Shown: positions 27,185 to 36,155 of the stretch, piece by piece
Layout: each line of letters opens with the position of its first letter
Numbering within the stretch: position 1 is the first letter of the stretch
Notes under the pieces: model-generated
Databases searched by the model: none
Seen by the model: the letters and a program-made list of their open reading frames with translations, nothing else
Told to the model about the DNA's origin: nothing
Translations under genes and position numbers: made by a program
Origin: Mesorhizobium sp.
Lineage (GTDB): Bacteria > Pseudomonadota > Alphaproteobacteria > Rhizobiales > Rhizobiaceae
Assembly (NCBI GenBank): GCA_004020875.1
Contig: SAPZ01000005.1
Location: 124,001 to 188,000, forward strand
Reading direction: 5' to 3'
Length of the DNA: 64,000 nt

Positions 27185-28297
27185 CTAATTACCCCGCGCC
27201 GCCGCCAGCGCGCCTGGCAGTTCCTCGGCGAAGATGTCGAGCTCGTGGTCGAGGCCGACGCTGACCCTTACGCAGCGATCGAGCCGTGGTGCCATCGGCT
27301 TGCGGATGAAGACGTCGCGCGACAAGAGATTCTGCATCACCTTCAGCGCGAAGGCGCCGTCGCGGCCGCAGTCGATGGTGACGAAATTGGTCGCCGACGG
27401 CAAAGGTTTCAGGTCATTCTGCCTGGCGATGGCTGAGATGCGCTCGCGGCCCGCCGCCACGCGGGCCACCACGGCGCGCAAATAGTCCTGATCGGCAAGC
27501 GCCTCGAGACCTGCGATCTGCGCCATGCGGCTGACGCCATAGTGGTTGCGGATCTTTTCGAAGTCGCGGATCACCTCGGCCTCCGCCACGGCATAGCCGC
27601 AGCGTATGCCAGCCAGCCCGTAGGCCTTGGAGAAGGTGCGCATGCGGATGACGTTCGGCCGCGCGACATCGATCGCCGGCAGCGCCGAGGCTGGGCCTAG
27701 CTCACCATAAGCTTCGTCCAGCACCAGCATGGTGGTTTCCGGCAGCGCTTCGATGAAGCGGACGACATCCGGCGCCTCCCACCAGCTTCCCATCGGATTG
27801 TCGGGATTGGAGAGATAGACCAGCGGCGCCTTTTCGCTGGCGACCTTGGCGAGGAGCCCGTCCAGGTCTTCCTTGTCGTTGGCATAAGGCACCGTCACCA
27901 GGCGGCCGCCGACGCCGGCGATGTGGAAATTGAAGGTGGGGTAGGCGCCGAGCGAGGTCACCACCGCGTCGCCCGGGGCGACATACATGCGCGCCACCAG
28001 GCCGAGCAGGCCGTCAATACCTTCGCCGACGACCACGTTCTCGACGGCCACGCCGTGATGCGCCGCCGCCGCCACCTTGAGCTCGTAATTGTCCGGGTCG
28101 CAATACATCCACTGGTCGCGGGCGACGCTCTCCATGCGGGCGATGACGCGCGGCGAAGGCCCGAAACTGCTTTCATTGGCGCCGATGCGGGCGCGAAAAG
28201 GCCGCCCGCGCTCGCGCTCCTGCGCCTCCGGACCGACGAACGGCACCGTGGTGGGAAGCGCACCGATGATCGGCGTGAGGGAAGGACGACGAAGCAT
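27185..28297 (-). CDS. HisC-like PLP-dependent aminotransferase
   Basis: A 370-residue fold-type I aminotransferase of the histidinol-phosphate branch. GEGIDGLLGLVARMYVAPGD binds the cofactor phosphate region, LVYLSNPDNPMGSWW and VLDEAYGEL carry the Asn and Asp, and RTFSKAYGLAGIRCGYA holds the PLP lysine. The product could be histidinol phosphate or an aromatic/branched amino acid; no histidine or aromatic biosynthesis gene is near, so the symbol hisC is not given. Frame and length are complete, with the ATG at 28297. Confidence 0.87.
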   Translation of the reverse strand: MLRRPSLTPIIGALPTTVPFVGPEAQERERGRPFRARIGANESSFGPSPRVIARMESVARDQWMYCDPDNYELKVAAAAHHGVAVENVVVGEGIDGLLGLVARMYVAPGDAVVTSLGAYPTFNFHIAGVGGRLVTVPYANDKEDLDGLLAKVASEKAPLVYLSNPDNPMGSWWEAPDVVRFIEALPETTMLVLDEAYGELGPASALPAIDVARPNVIRMRTFSKAYGLAGIRCGYAVAEAEVIRDFEKIRNHYGVSRMAQIAGLEALADQDYLRAVVARVAAGRERISAIARQNDLKPLPSATNFVTIDCGRDGAFALKVMQNLLSRDVFIRKPMAPRLDRCVRVSVGLDHELDIFAEELPGALAAARGN

Positions 28298-28479
28298 GGC
28301 ACAGGCTCGCGTGGAAAGAGGGGCTTCTTGCTAGCGTGGGCGGTGACTGGGCGCAAGGTGATTGAAGCCCACGGACGCGTTGTTAGAGGCGTTAGCAAGG
28401 GGCGCAGGCTTGACTGAAGGCACCGGCTGCGCGTGGAGGTTGGACTGGATTCCGTTGGTGCTTTTTGCTAGCAGACGCC

Positions 28480-30159
28480 ATGAACAATCGTTTGCCGCCC
28501 GCCTGGTCCAAGCACTTGAAGTCCGGCCCTGCGCCGAAACCCAGATGGCCACAGGCAAGCCCGCCACAGCCGAGCGTCCAGAAATCGAATTCGCTTGCCC
28601 GCGCGCGGGCCGACGACGCGTTGCTGATGAAGGCCTATGAGCATCAGCAAGCCAAGCGGCTCAGTGAAGCCCAGGACTTGTGTTTGCAGGTGCTGGCCCG
28701 AACGCCAAACCATCCGCTGGCCCTGTACATCATGGGCACCGTCTGTCTGGGCTACGACGACGAAGCGGCTCTGCGCTATTTCGGACGTGCGATTGCTGAG
28801 GACCCCAATAACCCTTATTACCATCTCAGCCTCGGCGAGGCCTACGGCAAGCTGAGTGAATATTCGGCAGCGATCAACCATATTCAATATGCCTTGGAGT
28901 TGCAGCCGGATCTCATAGAGGCCCTTTGTGCCCTGGGGCGTGTTTACACCCAGTTCGACAAACCCGATCTGGCTTTGCCACTTTATGAAAAGGCGCTGAA
29001 GGTCAACCGCGATCATCCCAAGGCGCGAATCGGAATAGCGGGCGCGCTCACTGGCCTTGGGCGCATGGATGAGGCCGCTTCCTATCTGAAGGAGGCGATC
29101 GAACGCCGCGTCGACGTGGCGGCCGCCTACTACGACCTTGTGCAAACCCGAAAATTCGCTGAGGAGCCCGCCGAACTGCAGTCGATTCTTCGCGAGCTGA
29201 ACAGTCCGGGACTCAAGCCGGAGGCCAGAGCGAGTTTGAACTATGCCGCCGGCAAGGTGGAGAATGACCTCAAGCGCTTTGCGGAGGCCTTCGGCCATTT
29301 CAAGAAGGCGAAGCAAGCGGAAGGCTATAAGTTCGACATCGATCAGTATCGTCGTTTCGTAGACCTGACGATTGAAACCTTCACGCCCGAGCTGTTTGCC
29401 GCGCGGTCTGGCTACGGCAACCCTTCCGAAGCGCCTGTGTTCGTGGTGGGTATGCCGCGCTCGGGTACTACGCTTACCGAACAGATATGCGCCAGTCATC
29501 CCGTGGTTCACGGGGCGGGAGAACTCAGCAAACTGAGGCGGGTGGCGAATGCGATCGGCCTGCAGCCTTCGGCCTCCGATTTCAACAAGCCGATCGCGAC
29601 GATTACCAAAGACTTATCCAGGACCTTGGCAGAAGAGCATCTTTCCTATCTCCGAGAACGTGCTCCGACTGCGCAGCGCATCGTCGACAAGATGCCGCAT
29701 AATTTCGAATTGATCGGGCTGCTTACGCTTCTGTTCCCAAACGCGCGCATCATTCACTGTCGCCGCGATGCCATCGACAATTGCGTGTCATGCTATGTCC
29801 TGCCCTTCAGCTCGGCGCACAGCTATAATACGGACCTGCAGGCGCTCGGCCTCTACTATCGCGAATACGACCGCTTGATGCGTCACTGGAACGAGGTGTT
29901 CCCGGGCCGCATTTTCGAGAACCGCTACGAGACACTTGTGGAGGACCAGGAGGCGCAGTCGCGCCGTCTCATCGATTATCTCGGGCTGCCGTGGGACGAT
30001 GCGTGCTTGCGCTTCTTTGACAGGGAAGGGGCCGTCACAACGCCAAGCCGCTGGCAGGTCCGTCAGCCGATCTACAAATCCTCCGTGAAGCGCTGGAAGA
30101 ATTACGAAAGTGAGATTCAGCCGCTTGTCGAAGCCTTGGGGGATCTTGCGGACACCTGA
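28480..30159 (+). CDS. TPR-domain sulfotransferase
   Basis: A 559-residue protein in two parts. Residues about 40-250 are tetratricopeptide repeats (AAINHIQYALELQPDLIEAL, LALPLYEKALKVNRDHPKAR). The rest is a sulfotransferase domain: VVGMPRSGTTLTEQICASHP is the 5'-phosphosulfate loop and RIIHCRRDAIDNCVSCY the 3'-phosphate loop, so PAPS would be the donor. Acceptors in relatives are polysaccharides, lipids or protein tyrosines; here the acceptor is unknown. The start at 28480 (MNNRLPPAW) is preferred over TTG five codons earlier. GC content looks lower than in its neighbours, which hints at transfer. Confidence 0.87.
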   Translation: MNNRLPPAWSKHLKSGPAPKPRWPQASPPQPSVQKSNSLARARADDALLMKAYEHQQAKRLSEAQDLCLQVLARTPNHPLALYIMGTVCLGYDDEAALRYFGRAIAEDPNNPYYHLSLGEAYGKLSEYSAAINHIQYALELQPDLIEALCALGRVYTQFDKPDLALPLYEKALKVNRDHPKARIGIAGALTGLGRMDEAASYLKEAIERRVDVAAAYYDLVQTRKFAEEPAELQSILRELNSPGLKPEARASLNYAAGKVENDLKRFAEAFGHFKKAKQAEGYKFDIDQYRRFVDLTIETFTPELFAARSGYGNPSEAPVFVVGMPRSGTTLTEQICASHPVVHGAGELSKLRRVANAIGLQPSASDFNKPIATITKDLSRTLAEEHLSYLRERAPTAQRIVDKMPHNFELIGLLTLLFPNARIIHCRRDAIDNCVSCYVLPFSSAHSYNTDLQALGLYYREYDRLMRHWNEVFPGRIFENRYETLVEDQEAQSRRLIDYLGLPWDDACLRFFDREGAVTTPSRWQVRQPIYKSSVKRWKNYESEIQPLVEALGDLADT

Positions 30160-30569
30160 CCGCCAGTGAAGTTCAGGCAAGCGCATGGTGGCGCTGGTCC
30201 AGCATCAATAAAGCAACGACTTGGAAGCGCGTCGCTTGCTTCCGGTCTTCGTGTACTTTGAGGGTCGTCATCCCATGAAGCCGGTCCGAGCAAACACAAT
30301 CGGCAGCGCCTGACCGATTCGCAATCACTCTTAGAAAATATCGGGCACCAATTTGGTGTCGCACCGCCGCGATGTCCGAACGGACGCGCGGCGTGATACA
30401 GCAGGTCACGATCTCCGCCCGTTTCGGCCGGAACTGCGCCAAAGGCAGAGCGGTTCCTCGAACGTGATGGGTCGTCATAGCGCGGCGGCAAGCTCGCTCC
30501 GACGAGCGCGTTCAATGAAAAAACCCGGCAGTCGCCCGCCGGGTTTTTCGTCTCTTACAGATATCGACC
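30160..30569. other. 410-base intergenic region between sulfotransferase and porin genes
   Basis: It contains the bidirectional terminator at 30520-30548. Small minus-strand frames here (for example 30173-30478) lack a ribosome site and any recognisable feature, so I call no gene. Confidence 0.6.
30520..30548. terminator. Bidirectional terminator after porin 1
   Basis: AAAACCCGGC and GCCGGGTTTT pair perfectly over ten positions around an eight-base loop, with A-run and T-run on either side. It can stop the minus-strand porin transcript and the plus-strand sulfotransferase transcript. Confidence 0.88.
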
Positions 30570-31751
30570 TTAGAAGTCGCGCTGGAAGCGGAGGATACCG
30601 CCGACGCTGTTCTTCTTGGTGGCATTGGTCCAAGTGAAGTTCTCGCCGAGCGGGTTCGCGTCGCCGAACTTGCCAGCATGGAGGTAGTCCACTTCGGCCG
30701 TGACCGTGAAGCCCGGAACCAGCGTGTAGGCAACGTTAGCCGCAACGCCGAGGTTCTTCCACTGATCAGCAGAAATCTGCGCGTTGAACGAGGCCTTCTC
30801 GTTGAACTTGTAGGTGCCGCCGCCCCACACTGCCCAGCTGCCGCCCCACGGCTTGTAGAAGCCGCGACCGCCAGCGAAGTCAACGTAGGTTGAATCCTCG
30901 AGGTGGCTCTTGGAACCAAAGCCGCCCATGATGAACAGCGAGATCGCATCGTTCACGTTCACGTCCAAGCGAACCTTGCCGGACACCGATTCGTAGTTGC
31001 TGTCATAAGCAACGACACCGGTGATGGCGCCCCAACCCTGCGTCCACTTCACGCCGCCGACGATGTGCGGGACATAAGAGTCGATCGTGCCAACGCCGTA
31101 ATAATGGCCAAAGGTCTGATTGCCACCGCCCGAACCTTCTTCGAGCGAGACCACAGCCGAGAAGCCGTTGCCGGCGTCGAAGTAGTACTGGATCTCGTTA
31201 GTCTGGAAGCCGCCGTAGGGGACCAGCGTATCGTTGATGACGTTGCCCGCGTAGCCGACGAACGTGTCGAAGGCCGATTCGTCGAGACCAACGCGCAGGC
31301 CACCGAGCTGGATGTAGGCGAAGTGCAGATCAAAGGACTTATTTTCAGCCGAGTTGATGGCATAGTCGGCGTTGTGATTACCGAAATTCATGCGCATTTC
31401 GGTATAGGTCTTCAACGTGCCGAGCTCGGTTTCCTGGCCGGTCCAGGTCTTCAGCGTGAAGCGGGTGTTCTTCAGCCAAGTACCCTGGTCCTTGCCGTCC
31501 TTGACGTCGCCGCTGCGAGCGCCATCGAACGAACCTATGTCGCCGCCGGCGGCATCATAGCGAATGTAGCCGCCGATGCGCAGGCAGGTCTCGGTGCCCG
31601 GGATGTAGAAGTAGCCGGCGCCGTAGACGTCGCAGATCTTGACGTATTCGGCCGGTTCCGGCTCGGCGACGGTCACCGCGTCGGCGGCGCGAGCACCGGA
31701 AACTGCGATCAGGGCCGCAGCTGAGCCGAGAAGAAGGCTCTTGATGTTCAT
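30570..31751 (-). CDS. Omp2-type general porin, copy 1
   Basis: A 393-residue outer-membrane beta-barrel. The signal peptide MNIKSLLLGSAAALIAVSGA ends at RAA. Alternating barrel strands and the terminal phenylalanine (GGILRFQRDF) mark an outer-membrane porin; CLRIGGYIRYD after the N-terminal KICDVYGAGYFYIPGTETC region is typical of the alphaproteobacterial Porin_2 family. It admits small hydrophilic solutes. The ATG at 31751 follows TGGAGGTCAG. It is divergent from copy 2 and shares 202 identical bases covering leader and start. The two differ mostly in loop regions, for example NSAENKSFDLHF here. Confidence 0.92.
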   Translation of the reverse strand: MNIKSLLLGSAAALIAVSGARAADAVTVAEPEPAEYVKICDVYGAGYFYIPGTETCLRIGGYIRYDAAGGDIGSFDGARSGDVKDGKDQGTWLKNTRFTLKTWTGQETELGTLKTYTEMRMNFGNHNADYAINSAENKSFDLHFAYIQLGGLRVGLDESAFDTFVGYAGNVINDTLVPYGGFQTNEIQYYFDAGNGFSAVVSLEEGSGGGNQTFGHYYGVGTIDSYVPHIVGGVKWTQGWGAITGVVAYDSNYESVSGKVRLDVNVNDAISLFIMGGFGSKSHLEDSTYVDFAGGRGFYKPWGGSWAVWGGGTYKFNEKASFNAQISADQWKNLGVAANVAYTLVPGFTVTAEVDYLHAGKFGDANPLGENFTWTNATKKNSVGGILRFQRDF

Positions 31752-31768
31752 TTTCTGACCTCCAGTCA
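31567..31768 (-). repeat. 202-base segment identical to 32551-32752 in inverted orientation
   Basis: Read on the minus strand, this block (Shine-Dalgarno, start codon, signal sequence and first mature residues of porin 1) is identical to the same part of porin 2, including synonymous positions. Flanking sequence diverges at once on both sides. Confidence 0.85.
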
Positions 31769-32087
31769 GAATCGAAAGCGACTGATGTGGAGTCTCGGCC
31801 AAAATTATGGGCAATGCCTTGTTATTGCGGTCTTTTTCGCCTCCGTACAGCGGAACGAATGGCGTCTGCCGGTGATTGCGTGTCGGGTTTCCGCTCTAGG
31901 ATCGCGCACCAATGAAGGCACCTGCGCCTGGCTCGAAACGGCCGCGTAAGTCACGATTCGCCATGTCTGGGCCGATGCGATCCCGATGCTCCGCCGCTTT
32001 CCGAAGCTGCCGGCCAGACGATTTTTCGGCGATTATGGCGCCGGCTTGTTGATTGTGCCCACGCTTTTCTTTATCCAGCGGCGCGAC
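31769..32087. other. Porin 1 promoter side of the porin spacer
   Basis: No ORF with coding character. The porin 1 leader begins with CGATTCTGACTGGAGG on the minus strand. This and the tRNA-side spacer (32179-32550) are not alike, so the two porins have different promoters. Confidence 0.5.
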
Positions 32088-32178
32088 GGAGAGGTGGCCG
32101 AGTGGTCGAAGGCGCTCCCCTGCTAAGGGAGTAGAGGTCAAAAGCTTCTCGTGGGTTCGAATCCCATCCTCTCCGCCA
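32088..32178 (+). tRNA. tRNA-Ser (anticodon GCT)
   Basis: A class II tRNA of 91 bases with encoded CCA. The acceptor stem GGAGAGG pairs with CCTCTCC. The D-arm GGCCGAGTGGTC follows, then the anticodon stem CTCCC/GGGAG with loop CTGCTAA (anticodon GCT at 32122-32124). A long variable arm (TAGAGGTCAAAAGCTTCT) and the T-arm GTGGGTTCGAATCCCAT complete it. It reads AGC and AGU codons. Confidence 0.97.
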
Positions 32179-32550
32179 TCTTCCCCGGCACTGTGTTCAA
32201 CAAGCCTCTTCGCAAGGCGATTCTGCGGCAACAAGCGGACAGGGCGACTCGACGGGACGCCGCAATTCAGCCGACCCATTGCCGAATTCGCTCTGATTCA
32301 CCGGCCTCAGGGCCCCCGATGGTTAACGAGAGCTTTCTGAGTGAGGCCAAATCGTGTCATTTGTGCAACAACGCTCCGCGATAGCGCTCGGACAGCCCTT
32401 GCGGCGATACGATGATGGTTGAACGGCGCCGGCTCATGGGTAAAGGTCACGTTCGAAGGAGCGGCGCGGTGCGCATCTTTTTCGGTAGTGGGGATGGGGC
32501 AGGGAACGCTGTCCTTCAGCAAAAAATACCCAGACCCGTTTTTTAACTTT
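32179..32550. other. tRNA to porin 2 spacer
   Basis: No ORF with coding character. The part from about 32510 to 32550 is rich in A and T runs (CAAAAAATACC, TTTTTTAACTTTT) and is the likely porin 2 promoter. Confidence 0.5.
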
Positions 32551-32752
32551 TGACTGGAGGTCAGAAAATGAACATCAAGAGCCTTCTTCTCGGCTCAGCT
32601 GCGGCCCTGATCGCAGTTTCCGGTGCTCGCGCCGCCGACGCGGTGACCGTCGCCGAGCCGGAACCGGCCGAATACGTCAAGATCTGCGACGTCTACGGCG
32701 CCGGCTACTTCTACATCCCGGGCACCGAGACCTGCCTGCGCATCGGCGGCTA
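32551..32752 (+). repeat. Partner of the 202-base inverted identical segment (porin 2)
   Basis: Covers the ribosome site, start and first 62 codons of porin 2; identical to 31567-31768 read on the opposite strand. Confidence 0.85.
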
Positions 32753-33758
32753 TCTGCGCTACGACATCGGAGCCGGCGATCTCGGTTCGTTCGATGGCGC
32801 TCGCGGCGGCGACGTCAAGACCGGCAAGGACCAGGGAACCTGGTACAAGCATGCTCGTTTCTCGCTGAAGACCTGGACCGGTCAGGAAACCGAGCTCGGC
32901 ACGTTGAAGACCTACACCGAGACGCGCTTCAACTTCCAAAACCACAATGCCGACTATGCACCCTTCGTGAACGCCCCCGGCGGCTCCGTCTCGCTGAACT
33001 TCGCCTGGATCCAGCTCGGCGGCCTGCGCGTCGGTAAGGATGAATCGGCCTTCGATACGTTCATCGGCTACGCCGGCAACGTCATACAGGATACGCTGAT
33101 CCCCTATGGCGGCTTCGACACCAACGTCGTGCAGTACTACTTCGACGCCGGCAACGGCTTCTCGGCGGTGGTCTCGCTCGAAGAAGGCTCGGGCGCGGGC
33201 ACCATCAAGGACGGCACCCACTACGGCCATTACTACGGCGCTGGCGCGATCGACTCCTATGTTCCGCACGTTGTCGGCGGCGTGAAGTGGACGCAAGGTT
33301 GGGGCGCTATCACCGGCGTCGTTGCCTATGACAGCAACTACGAATCGGTGTCCGGCAAGGTACGCTTGGACGTGAACGTCAATGACGCGCTGTCGCTGTT
33401 CATCATGGGCGGCTTCGGCTCCAAGAACCACCTCGAGGACACCAGCTACTTTGACTATGCTGGCGGCCGCGGCTTCTACAAGCCTTGGGGTGGCAGCTGG
33501 GCAGTGTGGGGCGGTGGTACGTACAAGTTCAGCGAGAAGGCCTCGCTCAACGCCCAGATTTCTGCTGATCAGTGGAAGAATCTCGGCGTTGCCGCAAACG
33601 TCGCTTATACCGTCGTTCCGGGCCTGACGGTCACCGCTGAAGTTGACTACCTCCATGCAGGCCGGTTCGGCGATGCCGGTCCGGAGAACTTCGCTTGGAC
33701 GGGCGCCACCAAGAAGAACAGCGTCGGCGGCATGCTTCGCTTCCAGCGCGACTTCTAA
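32568..33758 (+). CDS. Omp2-type general porin, copy 2
   Basis: A 396-residue outer-membrane porin, paralogue of the protein at 30570-31751. The first 62 residues are identical and the C-terminal barrel is nearly so (WGGSWAVWGGGTYKF, GGMLRFQRDF), while putative surface loops differ (PFVNAPGGSVSLNF here). The same ribosome site TGGAGGTCAG precedes ATG 32568, but the promoter region is different. A strong terminator follows. The divergent, inverted layout resembles the omp2a/omp2b locus of Brucella, where gene conversion has been reported. Confidence 0.92.
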   Translation: MNIKSLLLGSAAALIAVSGARAADAVTVAEPEPAEYVKICDVYGAGYFYIPGTETCLRIGGYLRYDIGAGDLGSFDGARGGDVKTGKDQGTWYKHARFSLKTWTGQETELGTLKTYTETRFNFQNHNADYAPFVNAPGGSVSLNFAWIQLGGLRVGKDESAFDTFIGYAGNVIQDTLIPYGGFDTNVVQYYFDAGNGFSAVVSLEEGSGAGTIKDGTHYGHYYGAGAIDSYVPHVVGGVKWTQGWGAITGVVAYDSNYESVSGKVRLDVNVNDALSLFIMGGFGSKNHLEDTSYFDYAGGRGFYKPWGGSWAVWGGGTYKFSEKASLNAQISADQWKNLGVAANVAYTVVPGLTVTAEVDYLHAGRFGDAGPENFAWTGATKKNSVGGMLRFQRDF

Positions 33759-33783
33759 GGGCTGGTTCGATACAGTTGAAATC

Positions 33784-33816
33784 CGGCCCGGGCGTCTTCA
33801 CGCCCGGGCCGTTTTT
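33784..33816 (+). terminator. Rho-independent terminator after porin 2
   Basis: CGGCCCGGGCG and CGCCCGGGCCG pair perfectly (eleven positions) around TCTTCA and are followed by five T residues, then GTTTT. Confidence 0.92.
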
Positions 33817-34001
33817 GTTTTCGCGACTGCGGCAATTCAAACGAAAGGATGGGGGTGAAACGCTAAGCTGATCGGGTTTGTTGGTCGACCTGTGGGTTCC
33901 GCGACTGGCGGATAAGGTCGTCGACAAGATTCGAAAACTCTTGAAAGGACATCTCCGAACGGTTAGGGCTGGCCCCTTAACCACAGTGGGATGTGGCTAA
34001 A

Positions 34002-35078
34002 ATGTCGAACGAAGCGGTTCAAGAGGGTGAGCCCTCTGGTCATTTTGCGGTATTTTCTTCTCAGAATTCGAACTTTCGATACACCTATAACAAGATCAGA
34101 GAAGTAAAGTCGTATCGGATCGGGGAGCTTTTCGCAGCTTATCGAGATATACTCTGGGATGATGGGCGGCATAAATACAATGTCAGCTTCTTCATCGGTG
34201 AAATAGACGAGATCCTTCTGGGAGAGCGTTTCAGCACCTTTGGCCAGAACACCCTGGACAATCTTATCGGTACATTGCGCCAGCGCGGTAACAGCAATGC
34301 AACCATCAATCGCAAGATGGCTGCCCTCAGCAAATTGCTGCGTAAGGCGCATAAGATGGGAGATATCCACAGCCTGCCCGAGTTTCGCCGCCAGAAGGAG
34401 CGGGCGGGGCGGATTCGTTTCCTCGAGAGGGACGAAGAGGCAAGGCTGTTCGCGGCGATCAGGAGCCGCAGCGAGGATGCCTACCGGCTTTCCGTCTTCC
34501 TGGTCGATACCGGCTGCCGCCTCGGCGAGGCGCTCGGCCTGATCTGGAACGACATTCAGGAACATCGCGTCTCCTTTTGGATCACCAAATCCGGCCGCAG
34601 CCGTACCATTCCGATGACCGAACGGGTCAAGGAAGTGATCAAGCTGCCGCCGAATACGGAAGGACGCCGGCCGAAGGGCCCGTTCACCAAGCTCACGCAG
34701 GCGCAATATCGCACGATTTGGAACGAGGCGAAGACGGAAGTCGGACTCGGCGCCGACGAGCAGGTGGTGCCGCACATCCTGCGCCACACTTGCGCTTCGC
34801 GTCTCGTCCAGGGCGGCATCGACATAAGGCGCGTGCAGATGTGGTTGGGCCACCAGACGCTGTCGATGACCATGCGTTACGCTCATTTGGCCACCAACGA
34901 CCTCGACGGCTGCGTCACCGTTCTCGAGAAGCCGCGCAGTCACGAACAGTCGCCGGGCTCGGCGGAGAGCTCCGTGTTTGCCTCGCCCCTTACCACGCCG
35001 ACTTCCGCCCCGTCGTCTCGCAAGGCGAAGCGGCCGGAGCCGGCCAAGGCACGCCGCAAGCGCTCGAAAGGCGAATAG
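34002..35078 (+). CDS. Tyrosine-type site-specific recombinase
   Basis: A 358-residue phage-integrase-family protein. An N-terminal SAM-like DNA-binding domain (NTLDNLIGTLRQRGNSNATI) precedes the catalytic domain. The expected residues are all seen: Arg in DTGCRLGEALGL, HILRHTCASRLVQ (His-x-x-Arg), WLGHQTL (His) and the nucleophile Tyr in MTMRYAHL. The C-terminal 50 residues are basic and Ser/Pro-rich. It is about 1.8 kb from tRNA-Ser, yet no att duplication, excisionase or cargo is evident, so it may be a solitary chromosomal recombinase. A GTG three codons upstream (33993) is possible; both have weak ribosome sites. Confidence 0.9.
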   Translation: MSNEAVQEGEPSGHFAVFSSQNSNFRYTYNKIREVKSYRIGELFAAYRDILWDDGRHKYNVSFFIGEIDEILLGERFSTFGQNTLDNLIGTLRQRGNSNATINRKMAALSKLLRKAHKMGDIHSLPEFRRQKERAGRIRFLERDEEARLFAAIRSRSEDAYRLSVFLVDTGCRLGEALGLIWNDIQEHRVSFWITKSGRSRTIPMTERVKEVIKLPPNTEGRRPKGPFTKLTQAQYRTIWNEAKTEVGLGADEQVVPHILRHTCASRLVQGGIDIRRVQMWLGHQTLSMTMRYAHLATNDLDGCVTVLEKPRSHEQSPGSAESSVFASPLTTPTSAPSSRKAKRPEPAKARRKRSKGE

Positions 35079-35155
35079 GCTGGTCGGAACGGGTCCCGTC
35101 AGCGAGCCCAATCTATATTCTAATGGCATAGCCGGGGCTGAGTTAGTCTCGGGTT

Positions 35156-36052
35156 TTACTTTCGCTCGACCTGATTTTCAGCCTGGTCGAGGAACGCCGC
35201 AATCTTCTCCGGCACGCCGCCGGTCTCAAGGAAGGGCGCATGGCCTTGCCCCTCGACGGTGGCCGATTCCATTCCGGGATGACGCCTGCGCATCTCCTCA
35301 AGCGTCGCTGAGGACAGAAGTTTCGATTTTGCGCCGCGGATGGCAAGCAGCGGCACGGCGGCAAGTTCGTCGAACTGCGGCCACAGATCCGGCAAAGGCT
35401 TCGAGAAGTCGGCGCCGGCCAGCGTGTCGATCAGGGCCGGATCGAAATCCGGCACCCAGCCGACCGCCGTCTCGCGGCAGATCGCTCGGACCATCCGCGC
35501 CCAGTCGGCGTCGGCGAGCGCCGGGAAATCGGCGCCATGCACGCGCCGCTGGGCATCCACCGCCTCGGCGAACGTCTTCGGTTTCGGCGCACGGTCGAGA
35601 TAGGAGCGGATATGGATCAAGCCTGCCGTCTCGATCACCGGGCCGATGTCGTTCAGCACGATGGCTTTCAGCGCTGCCGATTTCAGCGCGCCAAGCGCAT
35701 GGATGATCAGGCCGCCGCGCGACGTGCCGACGAAGGCTGCCTGCTCGATGTCGAGCGCCGACATCCCGGCAAGCACGTCACCGGCTTCGACCCCGACATT
35801 ATAGTGGCCTATATCGGGATCGTAGTCCGATTGGCCGCGGCCGCGGTAGTCGAACGCGATGACCTTGCGGGGGCTCTCTGACTTGATGGAAAGATGGAGC
35901 GCCAGTTCATGGAAGTCGCGGGCATTGCGGGTAAGGCCCGGCAGGCATACGACCGGCCAGCCGCTGTCGCTTGTCTCGCCATAGACCCGGGCATGGAGCT
36001 TCAAGCCGTCGGGCGCGGAATAGAAGAAGTCGGAGAAACCTTCGTTCGCCAT
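35156..36052 (-). CDS. Alpha/beta-hydrolase
   Basis: A 298-residue hydrolase. The nucleophile elbow is VGTSRGGLII (G-x-S-x-G with Ser). VVCLPGLTRNARDF is the oxyanion region, with VIAFDYRGRGQSD after it, and the catalytic His lies in VEGQGHAPFL. It lacks a signal peptide. The specificity cannot be read; esterase or epoxide hydrolase-like activity is possible. The ATG at 36052 is used because MANEGFSDFFYSA starts the conserved part and GAGGAG lies eleven bases upstream. It follows the recombinase gene convergently. Confidence 0.87.
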   Translation of the reverse strand: MANEGFSDFFYSAPDGLKLHARVYGETSDSGWPVVCLPGLTRNARDFHELALHLSIKSESPRKVIAFDYRGRGQSDYDPDIGHYNVGVEAGDVLAGMSALDIEQAAFVGTSRGGLIIHALGALKSAALKAIVLNDIGPVIETAGLIHIRSYLDRAPKPKTFAEAVDAQRRVHGADFPALADADWARMVRAICRETAVGWVPDFDPALIDTLAGADFSKPLPDLWPQFDELAAVPLLAIRGAKSKLLSSATLEEMRRRHPGMESATVEGQGHAPFLETGGVPEKIAAFLDQAENQVERK

Positions 36053-36155
36053 GGCAATGCCGCTCCTCGCTGGTGACCGACAGCTACAGGCGAGGGCAAG
36101 GATCGTCAAATGGGGAAGACCTTCCCTTCTCGGCAGCGTGAGAAGGAAGAACGCC

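Noticed and set aside
30173..30478. 101-residue minus-strand frame in the porin 1 downstream gap
   Set aside because: No ribosome site, no hydrophobic or domain pattern, and it abuts a terminator.
32088..35078. tRNA-Ser plus integrase taken as an integrated genomic island
   Set aside because: No second copy of the tRNA 3' end is seen, porin copy 2 lies between the two, and no mobile or cargo genes follow.
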